A stretch of 64,000 nucleotides of DNA from Nephromyces sp. MM_2019. Taxonomy: Eukaryota > Apicomplexa > Aconoidasida > Nephromycida. The notes beneath the pieces were generated by a model that saw nothing but the letters and a program-made list of their open reading frames with translations, made no database searches and had not been told where the DNA came from. Below, piece after piece: positions 35,501 to 45,211 of this stretch. The translations under genes and the position numbers were made by a program. The stretch is taken from assembly GCA_015657535.1 (NCBI GenBank), contig JADHZB010000905.1:43400-107399 (forward strand). Direction: 5' to 3'. Within the stretch, counting starts at the first letter, position 1, and the number at the start of each line of letters is the position of its first letter.

Positions 35501-38500
35501 TCTTCGAGTTCGCAACAGTGGCAGCATCGGAAGTACTGTCGGCAAGGGGCTCCGGACGATCCCGGCCTCCGCTGGGGGCAACCCAAATTAGCTTTCCTCC
35601 AGTGGTAAGGAGTGTCTGGGAAAGGAGGAAGTAGTAGCTCGAAAAATATGCGAGAAAACAGCTGGTTTAAGACACGTTAAAAAGGCAGAAAAAAAGTGGA
35701 TTGACTCCGTTTACAAACGCACGGAAGACGAAAGGAACAGAAAATACTAAAATCGAATAATTAAACAAATTAAACCTTAAAAAAAAGCAAAAATATAAAC
35801 ACACACACACCTGCAGTGAGTTCATGGTACGGATATTTTCTGCCATTTTATGATCACGCAGCTCAGGAGGGAATTCCAAATGCTTTTTGGAATGGACGCA
35901 GAGTAGATTACAGCCCATAGAGAAGGGAATGCTCAGGGGATCACTTCGTACCCTGCAGCGAACAAACATAGCAGGCATAAAAAAAGCTCGCAAAAAAACA
36001 TATAATCTGAAATCTATACATATGCTAATCGCATGTCTTCATACTGTAAATATAGTTAGGCATAACCAAAAGAATGCCTTGAAAGCCTTCATACAGCTTA
36101 AGATTTGGTGCATCCTCATCAGAATGTTGAAATCTACCTTCAGATGTAAGTATTGAAATTATACCATGAAAAAAAAAAACCCACTTATAGTCGTAAAATA
36201 AACACTTAAAGTAGTGTTCAATGCAGTATGCAGCCTAAACCTTAAACAAGCAGGTGGACACATAATATGGAAAAATACTATACCCTCAAAGTGCACCATA
36301 CATACAATCTTCACACCATTATTATAGGCTGTCTTGGTTTCTCAATAACACGCCTACTGCCTAAGCAAGCGTGACTTCAAGAGGAGGAGTAGTAAATATA
36401 CATTCACAAGGCCTTCTCACCAGTATAAAAACAGGTGGACCATACTGCTTCCTTACTGTCTTTAGATAAGAAAGCAATCATTAATCATGATGGAATCAAT
36501 AATCTGTGGATTCACAATAGACAACAGCAGTTAGATGAGCTCCACACACACGTGTGTAAGCATCTCCAAAAAAATTAGCTAGTTACCTGTGCCCGGCTAC
36601 CATAATCAGCTTTTCTCCTAGAGTGGGTAAACCCATGGCCTCAAATAATATTCTTATAACCTGAAGAAAAAAAAGATCATTATAGAGAAAATGCAAAGAT
36701 GCAAGTCTACCACACACAAAAAGTACAGCATTTTAGTGACTAAACAAATAAAACCCCCTCTAGTAGTGTGAGTGTATCCCCACCCAAAACAAGAATTTAG
36801 GGCATCAAACCCATAATCTACATGTCTGAAAAAGCACACATTCTTTGCTAAAAAGTGAAAAAGCACGAAAAAAGTTCAAAAACATGTATTCCAGAAGAAA
36901 CTACCCACCGAGTTTATCACTAACTTGTACTATCGAGTTAAATTGAGCACCTAGAAAAAGTATATATAATCTACACACACTAGCATAAGTAAGAATATCT
37001 AGCAAGTATATAATGCAAATTGGCTAAGATGGTATCGCATGCCCTGGCAATAGACGAGAGCGAAAATACTGTAAAATATCATTTTTTCATTCATTTTTTC
37101 TACGCATACACATATAGAAATTGAACCTCTCTACACAAACAGAGAACCGAAGCCTCTATACACACAAAGAGGCACACTGCAAACCCAGGCCTCTATACAC
37201 ACACAGAGGCACACAGAGAACCGGAAAAAATTGAAGATGCTTCGCAATTTCAATAAGAGGGTGCGAACACAATCGCTTAAGTAACTACTGTACCCATTGC
37301 CTAAGATAGTAGAGGTGAGTTACCTGTGGATCAGGCTCAGTTTGATGGTTGGATAGCAGGATTACATTATCACCCTAAAAAAAAGAAAATAGCGATATGA
37401 ATAGCAGAGATAAATTAATAGGCAAAAACTCTAGCAAATTTAGTAGTGGGAACAACATATACAACACACACAAAAAGAAATTAAAAGGCAAAAAACACAC
37501 TTTCCATCCAATAGGCATTACTTGATTATATCTATAACTGAGAAGTTTAGAAGTGCCAAGAGTATAGTGGCTATAGTGCAAGAGAGCGCAATTTAATCGA
37601 TCAATACATACTCAAACGATCAGCGAATAGTAAACAATTTAAGATATGTGTGTGCTGCTTGAATCCATGAAGATTATAAAATGAAGCAGCTCACATCAAG
37701 CTATAACGCAAAAACAGTCTTAAAAAGCACTAAAACAAAAGGGAAAAAGACAAGGTAACTTAACAAAAAGCGTTAGGCGAGCATAAAAATGCCTCGATTT
37801 TCTACTCTTCTATGAGATCCAATGCAATAAATACTCATTAAATGAACATATAAATTAAAAAAACGATGGAAATTGCCCAAACAAATGCTTTAAGCAGCAA
37901 AAAAAAGCTGCTAGCAACTCAAATCAGCACATTAATGGTGCTTGGCAGTTCATTACACCCAAGCTAAGCGAATCGTGTGCGGTGATGCGCAGTGCAAACA
38001 GCACTAATCATTGCTGTACTTGCTACAGGAAGAAGTTAGCACACACTGATTTTTTCACATCAAAAAACCAAAATTTCACACTGAAAAGGTGAAGATTCGC
38101 AGCATCAAAAGAGCACCTTCTATTGCCATTTAACGGGTAGCCTATACTCTTAAACGCTAACCAAATCACAAAACTCTCAGCACTTCATAATATCACAGCA
38201 CAACACACATCAATCGTGAGTGTGTAACAAGAAAGCTAGGCTGGCACATCAAAGAGAAAAAATTCATTTAAGGCTTCATAATACTAACATCAAATTTTTC
38301 AGCGCAAGTAATAGAATTTTAAATCTTCTTTTCGGGCATGCTACGCATAAAATAAGCTTTCAGTCTTTCAATCAAAAGAGATATTCTCAGCCCCAAAGTG
38401 TTGAAAAAAAGCTTTTATAATCAAGGTTAGGACCAAAATTACAAGGTTTTCAATGGAAAAAAAAAGTCACATTTTCAGCCAGTTAATCATAAGCTTCCAA

Positions 38501-41500
38501 ACCTTTGCGAGCCATTCCTGAACACGGTTTAGTGCCTCAATGTCTGGGAGCTGCAGATCAAAAAGCACTCGAGAAAATAAAATACAACCTCAAAACGACG
38601 TTTTAAATAAACAATCTAGGAAATTTTCAGAGCCAAAAGTTTAAATAGATATATTTTTTCAGGCTACCCAAAGTGTGTGCGACATGAAAGAGGCCTCCCA
38701 CATTTCGTATAATGAAAAACTAATGCTCATACAAAATTCCCCAAGGATTGAAATACGTGGGAAAAAAGAAAACAATATATTACGTTTTCTACGGGATAAA
38801 AAATAGGAAGGAATTGATGGCTTTCCTTCTATTTCTGAGTTGTTTTATCCTTTACGGCAATTTGAGATTCACTCCTAGTGCATTGAAAAATTGCACGCAT
38901 GACGTTTAAATAGTTGATTCTAATTTTTATTACTTTCTTTTCGATTTTGACCGAATAATACTATGCGTTCCACCAAAAAAATACACACACACACACAAAA
39001 TTCATATCTTCAAGTGGATCAAGAATAATTTTCAGACTTCGCCCATCAGGAGTTGATAAAAATATCAATTAAACTAGCAAAATTTACTGATAAAAAAAAT
39101 TTATGAAGCTTCAATGAGAAGAAAAAGCACAGGTAAAGTTACTAAAAAAAACAATATGAACAGGCCGTCAAAGACTAAAAAAAGAAGAAAATATTTTTTC
39201 TACAAGCATGCAAGAATTGAAGTGTTAAAAGCATCAGTTTTTGCAGCACACACGCCAAGAACTTGATTAGAAAAGGTGAAATAAAACACCTGAGTATCGC
39301 TTCAATCATAAAATAATTACATTTTTGCTAGCAATAGCTAATGATATGCATGATAAACCTTCATTTAACAAAGAACACGCAATCTCTGCACAATCTAATA
39401 GGCGAGTTTGACGCACCTTTGAGTTTTTAAAGTCTATAAGAGGACGCCAGACATTGTTGCCCACAGCGTAGAAGTCCAACGGCTCACGCACTGCCTCGTG
39501 AAATGGTTCGAAAGTATAGCTCTGGCTAGTTCTGATGGCTTCTACTAATTCGCTGAATATGCACCGGAAAAACGTGTTTCACTGGAAGATTTTCGTGCAT
39601 ACAACAGGGATAAACAAAAACACACACAGCCCTTCAAAAAGGATCCAAAAGAAGAAATTGCAGTAACAAAAAAGTATGTACACAGATCCCAAGACCGTGT
39701 AAATTCAAGTAATCTGCTGAAGAAAAAAGGAGCACAAAATACAAGTTTTTCCGTCAAAAAATTTCACAGGATTATAAAAAAGTAAAGCAAAGGTATAATT
39801 GAAGTGCCTGTGGCATAATTTTCAGTTCATTCCCTACAAAATTCCTCACTATATATAACCTTCTCAACCTCGCTTACCCAATAATTTTGAATGCTTCCTC
39901 CCGGCTCACACTTCTAGCGTTTTGCACCTCTCGGAGATACACATTTAGGAAAGCCTATTACCGTGATGCCGAAAAAATAATGTGTGATCACTTTGGAGGA
40001 GAGATTTTGGGAAGAGCTTATACAATTATTGAAGCTCACAAGGAAAACAAAAAGTTGAAAAGCAAGTAAGCGAAGTAAAAAATTACATAATTTCAGAGTT
40101 TTACCTGACTACAGTGAGAAAACAGAAGGAAGATAAGCATGAAGAAAAAAATTCGCGCACACTTACAGAATTAGAAAAAATCTTCAAAAAATTGGCAGGA
40201 ACATACGATCCATCTCTCAGCATGAGAAATCTCCTCTTTGCTCACAAAGAATCCGGTGTTTACAAAAATGAAAAGGATTCCTGAAAAAATCCTACAATTA
40301 GTGCTTTACACAATGTATTAAAAAAAAGCACACACACAAAAGATTAACCTGGAAGGTAGCTACGAAGCGTTGGGGGACATGCTCCTCCATAGACTTGATT
40401 ATATTTTCTCCCTGAAGAAACAAAAATTGCACTTTCCCGTAGAAAATTTAGGCAAAATCATTACTAATTTTTTAAAATAATTTGGCGAATATTGCACAAT
40501 ATCGCCGATATAGACTACAGTGTTTGTTTTCAGTTGCATGATCTAGTGGTTAATAAGTTGACCTCCTGGAGACAAAACAAGTTAATGTGGAGACCACAGC
40601 TCACTCGTACGTTCTTTCGATTGCACGCATTTACTGCATCAGAAACTATAAAATCCGGAAGCAGATGAAATTCAAATGCACAGAAAATCGCCTTCTTCAA
40701 AGTGAAATACATGAAAGCATCTTGAACAAGTAGTATCAAAAGTTTTTCCCAACAATAAACTGCAGCGCCTCCGCTTAAGCTCGCCGCAGGAAAGCTTAAT
40801 ACTGCAAGGATAATCCACAAACACTGCATGTAGTGGCATCCATATCCCACCGGCACTTGAATTATGCTTACTGGTAGAGCCAAAATTCCTATATTTCAAC
40901 TATACATTTCCTACCGATTCTGAGAGTGTAACGTTTGTTTTCTGGCCATTAACCGGCTCCTCAACTTGTAACGAATTTCTGAGGAGAAGCCTCATATCAG
41001 AAATTGGGCTAGAAGCTCTGGAAAAGATGAAAGGGCTCGTTTTAAAGCAGTCTGAATGCTCCTCTAGCGGCCCAATCTTTAATAATGAAAAACCTCGTTT
41101 AGATTGCCTACGAAACGAAGGAGAAATCAGCTTAGAGGGTGAACTATGCATTAAAATTGCCGATGATGAAGACGGGATAAAGCTCCAAGAATAAGAATAG
41201 GAAGACCTATTGTTGCCCATACAGGTATCAATGGGCGAGATAGCATCCTTTGCGAGTGAAACAGCATTGTTCAAACGCGATATTCTATTTCCAAGGTTCC
41301 TCGCCACAACATTTTTCGAGCGATTAAAAGTGGCCGTTGAACCGCCAACCATCAATAACGGCAAAAACAGCAACCAAATTGATTTGCGTAATATCAGTAA
41401 AGTGAGAAACAGGTGGTTTGTAGTTGATAGACCTAGTCGCGCATTGCTAATCACCGGGAACGACTCAATTAAAAAGTTTTGCAAAAACGCCCCTCGATAG

Positions 41501-41676
41501 CCAAACTGTAGAATGTCTGTCAACACTAAACGAAGTACACCTCTCATTGCTGCTTGGAAGACTAATATTATAGTGACTACAGCATTTGTGAGCTTGAATA
41601 GAACCTCTCCTGCTGCTGAGGATACCAAGTTCCTCATCCAGAGGAAAAAGTGTCTTTTATCAATTTTAGCCGTCAT
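32600..41676 (-). CDS. ATS1: Plastid-type glycerol-3-phosphate acyltransferase (ATS1-like), 12 exons, 623 aa
   Basis: Exons on the minus strand: 41676-40915, 40411-40349, 40235-40167, 39954-39878, 39552-39417, 38550-38503, 37374-37324, 36660-36587, 35952-35811, 35615-35406, 33855-33787, 32770-32600. The sum is 1872 nt, with all phases consistent. The protein aligns block by block with soluble plant chloroplast GPAT: HEAVREPLDFYAVGNN, RPLIDFKNS, ILLSNHQTEPDP (the H-x4-D acyltransferase motif), VAGHRVRSDPLSIPFSMG, NLLCVHSKKHLEFPPEL, LIWVAPSGGRDRPEP, and a Cys-Pro-Pro-Pro segment. It acylates sn-1 of glycerol-3-phosphate with acyl-ACP, starting plastid phosphatidic acid synthesis. Exon 1 adds about 254 residues with hydrophobic segments (LFLTLLILRKSIWLLFLPLL) followed by Ser/Asn/Lys-rich sequence, as in a bipartite apicoplast leader; the true start may be a later Met. 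The exon 3 acceptor is weak. Confidence 0.93.
34620..34722 (+). repeat. Tandem duplication, 61-bp spacing, two copies
   Basis: TCTGCACACACGCCTTTTA is followed by TATTCATCACAGCGTATGTAC, and 61 bases later the same sequence recurs with four substitutions. It lies in the large GPAT intron between exons 10 and 11. Confidence 0.8.
35797..35811 (-). repeat. CA/GT run at a GPAT splice donor
   Basis: A (CA)n run on + directly abuts GPAT exon 9, so on the sense strand the donor GT is the first unit of a GTGTGTGTGT tract. Several GT registers could serve as donor; only the first keeps the conserved reading. Confidence 0.7.
37126..37224 (-). repeat. Three-copy hairpin repeat inside a GPAT intron
   Basis: Three related units each begin CCTCT and two close with AGAGG: cctctctacacaaacagag, cctctatacacacaaagagg, cctctatacacacacagagg. 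The outer copies share the tail agagaaccg. Each of the last two units can fold as a short hairpin with a CA-rich loop. They lie between GPAT exons 7 and 8 and are not coding. Confidence 0.75.
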
Positions 41677-42228
41677 TCTTTGCTATCGTAGAAGCTCGAA
41701 AAATTGCACTCCGAAGGATACCCCCCGTGAGACGGAAAGCTACTTAAACTTTCATATCATAACCGGAGCTTTCTTTGGATGAACTTAACCCTTTTCACTG
41801 CAGGGGGTACCCTTAAAATGGTTTGAATGCATAAGGCGAAGATGCCAGCTGCAGAGTAATCTTTGATATAAAGAAAGAAAAAGTCCTTCAGTTAGGCATC
41901 AAGCAGATGCCGACAGTATAACTAACGAGTATTTCTTTAAAAAGTGGGCTAAGGTACATGATGAAAGAAAAAGTTATGATTGCACTGCAAGCTTCGAGCG
42001 TGAGAAGCGTTCCCATACATCCGCAGGCTGTTAGCTAGCGGCAACCGAGAAAGGAAAAATTCAAAATGCCTTCGGAGTAGGTCCTGTAAAGGGAAAATTT
42101 TTATGAATAGGGAACAGTGACTCTTTATATGAAATAATTCGGGTAAGTCCACGCCAGCAAAATGTATTGAAGGCACTTTCGCAGTAGTTTTTTTACAGCA
42201 AAATCAACAAGTTTGTCACAATTAAAAG
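41677..42228. other. Upstream flank of GPAT, no gene seen
   Basis: This stretch lies 5' of the GPAT start on the minus strand and should hold its promoter. No TATA-like element in a convincing position and no exon on either strand could be supported. Confidence 0.4.
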
Positions 42229-42492
42229 GTGGGACAAGGAAGCAGTTTCGCACACCCATGTATCATTATATCAGATCAGAAAAAGGTGTGGAACAGAAAA
42301 ACCGCCACCTCCACCATATATAAAAGAATGTACGACAAATCGAAGATTCCAGTGAGAGTTTCGCACGCACACCCACTATCAGATCAGAGAAAGATGTGGA
42401 ATAGAGAAACCGCCACCGTCACATACAAAAGAATATACGACAAATTTAAATTCTATCGAAAGCAATCAGAAGCGTCTAGCTATACGGATTAG
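42229..42492 (+). CDS. Candidate exon with an in-frame two-copy repeat
   Basis: The frame is open for 87 codons from about 42229 to a TAG at 42490. It contains two copies of a unit of about 36 codons: SDQKKVWNRKTATSTIYKRM and then SDQRKMWNRETATVTYKRIY. The copies differ mainly by conservative changes (K/R, V/M, M/I) plus one in-frame codon loss, which argues for coding constraint. No ATG opens the frame, so it is probably an exon with an acceptor near AAAAG/GTGGGA. Partner exons were not found and the protein is unknown. Confidence 0.4.
   Translation: MGQGSSFAHPCIIISDQKKVWNRKTATSTIYKRMYDKSKIPVRVSHAHPLSDQRKMWNRETATVTYKRIYDKFKFYRKQSEASSYTD
42250..42452 (+). repeat. Tandem duplication, about 108-bp unit, two copies
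   Basis: Two diverged copies lie head to tail, sharing ATCAGA..AAAG..GTGGAA.AGA.AAACCGCCACC and ACAAAAGAAT.TACGACAAAT with mismatches and a 3-base indel. The duplication is in frame with the open reading frame described at the same place. Confidence 0.75.
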
Positions 42493-43893
42493 ATTCGGGG
42501 AAGCAGTATAATCACATAATAGCAAAGTTCCAGTGCGCTAGCAAATCGATCCACAAGGGAAGGCAAACTTACACGACATCCACACTCGATGTTTTGCTTT
42601 TTTTGCCGCGCAAATCGAATTTATCCTCTGATGCTGTCAAAAGTAGTTTATCCCAGTCCCACCTATGAAACGAGGTTTTCGCATGATGCGGAAATTAGCA
42701 AGAAGCTAGGCCTTACTCCTTACTATGGCGAGAAGCTCAACGGAGAGTTGCTCACATAAAATGGCTACGTCAATCAGGGACAAATTGTTGCGGCATTTAC
42801 TGGCCCGCTAATCTTACCTGGAAGAATGTCTACCGGCTGGTAGAATTCTGCGCTTAGCGACTGACCAGTTTCGTTACACTGTTTGGAGTGTGCTATGAAG
42901 GTGACTTCGTTGGCGCAGACAAACATCCCCTAGTGTCAATGATAGGCTGCCAAACTGGGAGACGATCCACGGGAAATAAACTCCTCGAAATAACATTCAC
43001 TTCAACGTGGCGTCCATTGCAGTGATTTGCTACATGGTACGGGCTTCGGAAGGGGGTTTTCACAGGCTTGCAAGGCATTTTTAAAGGGCTTCGGACAAGG
43101 GTTATCACCGACTTTGAAAGTGCTTTGAACGGGGGTTTTAACAGGCTTCGAATGGGTTTTCAATGGGCTTCCAACAGACTTTCGATGGGAATCCATTATA
43201 CCCCAGTGAGGGTTAGCTTCAACACTACACTCAACCTCGTGTAAGTCGTTGGGGATATATATCGCTTTGGAGGGTCTTCCCATGTTCTAGCGACTGTGCA
43301 AGATGGTAACATTATTTAATATAAGGGACTAGTAAGGCTACACCTATACTTATAATCCTGTAATAAGCTCAGGAAAAAATTGTTGCAAAGTTTCTCTCTA
43401 GCTGTGGTAGTCCGTGTAAATCGTCGTACTTGCTTGCGTAACGTAAAATCGTCTTGTTTGGTATTGTGCTAGGCAAAATTAAGTGAAATCAGCCTTTTTT
43501 GCGGAATATCAGGGGGTTGGACCTGAATACCTGATGACGTAAAACTCAGAGAAAACGTTCATTTATGCTGTTGGAGAAAATATCAGCATGAAAATTTTAA
43601 AACCTTTCTGGAGAACGCAAAATTATGCACAGCCTGGCTCTAACACCTGCAATGGGTGTCAAAAAATTGAAAAAGAGCTAGAGCATACTTAAAAAAATGT
43701 TTGACTGCACACTAAAACATAAACATCAAGCTTATCTCAGTAGGATACTCTTAGCAATGTAATTCCACCTGCATTATTAGCACGTACTATGCAGCTATGC
43801 GTGAATAAAAATAGTAAAAGAAAATCAATCATAAGCTAAACGAAGAATCTGATATTACAAGAAGACTGAAATAGCAAATTTTTTTGTACTCAC
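42493..43893. other. Intergenic region containing a degenerate minisatellite
   Basis: Apart from the GGGCTTCGAA-type repeat at about 43023-43195 there is nothing I can support. The open frames over the repeat on the minus strand simply reflect the repeat. Confidence 0.4.
43023..43195 (+). repeat. Degenerate minisatellite based on GGGCTTCGAA...GGGTTTTCA
   Basis: About six imperfect copies of a unit of roughly 25-33 bases recur: gggcttcggaagggggtttt, gggcttcggacaagggttat, gctttgaacgggggttttaa, aggcttcgaatgggttttca, gggcttccaacagactttcg. Spacing and sequence vary, so the array is old or constantly rearranged. It is G/T-rich on the + strand, unlike its surroundings. Confidence 0.7.
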
Positions 43894-44172
43894 ATGTGTT
43901 ATGGATTGTCTAGTACAAGAATTAGAGAGCTATTAAATGCTAGGATGCATGCAGGCGCTCTAATTTCTTGCTTTGTACCAAAAAATCTCATTCAAACCAA
44001 GCTGCAAGTAGCGGCACTTTTAAGGGGTTATGAACCAATGTACAAGCATAAGTCGGAAGGCAGGGTATTTTTTATAACTGCAATTAAAGTATTTAAAGGC
44101 TGCAGCAATTGTTCTTTGTGGAAAGTGGTTGTATTGCCTGGAGTGATGCGTCTCTCCTTCTTTTTGCTCTAA
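43894..44172 (+). CDS. Possible mitochondrial ribosomal protein uS8, first exon
   Basis: The frame starts at ATG 43894. Its order and spacing of features resemble bacterial uS8: LSSTRIR at the start, a Pro-Lys-Asn followed by LLRGYEPMYK (compare P-S-S ... LKEEGFI..F), a basic beta segment (ITAIKVFKGC), and VVLPGVMRL where uS8 has S-x-PG-x-R. The exon probably ends at GGA/GTGATG near 44150, because the ORF tail after it is unlike uS8. The usual C-terminal GLGI...ST and GGE blocks were not found downstream. Apicoplast genomes generally carry their own rps8, so a nuclear copy would more likely serve the mitochondrion. Identification rests on pattern only. Confidence 0.38.
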   Translation: MCYGLSSTRIRELLNARMHAGALISCFVPKNLIQTKLQVAALLRGYEPMYKHKSEGRVFFITAIKVFKGCSNCSLWKVVVLPGVMRLSFFLL

Positions 44173-45211
44173 AAAAATTGTTATAAATATCTCGACTAAG
44201 TCAACTTATCACCGGGTTTTTTTTCATGATTTTTCCATGAAAATTTGCCCTATGTATAAGAGGAAATCATTGCGGAATATCGTGGATACCAAGCATTTTA
44301 CTCGAAATTAGCTCAACGTCCGCATAATTTATAAAGCCAGTTGATGCGATGGCAGCCTATACGAGATGTCTTTGTGATATTGACTAATGCTTTTTGATAG
44401 TGCAAAAAACCTAGATCATATCCGCATTGAGCAACCGAAAGATCTCTTCTAGCTCGGTATTTGTGATGCTATAACAATATGGAGACCCGCTTAAGAGTAA
44501 GTTACCTTAATCACTTTAGTCCCACGCAATACAGAACTAGTTAAGCTGTTTTATTGCATTTCCACGTCACAGTGGGCAATTTACTCCAGGCAAAACTCTC
44601 GGCATATGTTCAACGTGTTTTTTGTAGGATTGAATTACCAGGTTGCTCCTTGCTTGCTCCATAAAAAAGCCATCACAAGTTCATAATTTATACTTATACC
44701 AGCTTAGAGGGGAGTCTTTGGTTTCCCCGTAGAATGATAGGTCCTAATGCGTGTTGCTACACATACGTGGTAGTAATCCCTACAGCGATTTACCCTCGCA
44801 GTTATATTTCAGAATGAAAAAGCTACCGGAAATTTCCCATATATGCTTTGTATAGCATAGTTTGCACAAGCTTGCACACGAACTTTTCAGTTCCGATGAA
44901 ATTCTAACACCACCGCCAGACATAGTGGCCAAGTTGTCCTTACTCCCTGTGTGAAGCGTTCACCACCCCCGCAGGGGGTAAGCAAGCGCATCTTCACGAG
45001 CTAAACAGGAGTGTGGCACTAATACAAGAAATTATAGTCTGTTGCCCAAGTGATGATATTACAACTGAAGTTTCATAGAGACTTAACGAAGCTACATAAA
45101 AATACTTCGTTATTGCTTCTTTTGTGCCTACCGTTTCATTGATATACGAACTTATCCTCCTTCGGTTTATATGCGTTATCAGTGAGAAACGCATATCCAC
45201 TTTGTCTGAAG
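44173..45211. other. Flank between the uS8-like exon and SmE
   Basis: No exon could be supported. A piece at 44444-44490 after CTTCTAG is open for 13 codons only. Composition shifts to T-rich as the SmE gene approaches. Confidence 0.35.

Noticed and set aside
43002..43283. Pro/Ser/Lys-rich minus-strand frame over the minisatellite
   Set aside because: Open only because the repeat lacks stops in that frame. No flanking coding evidence.
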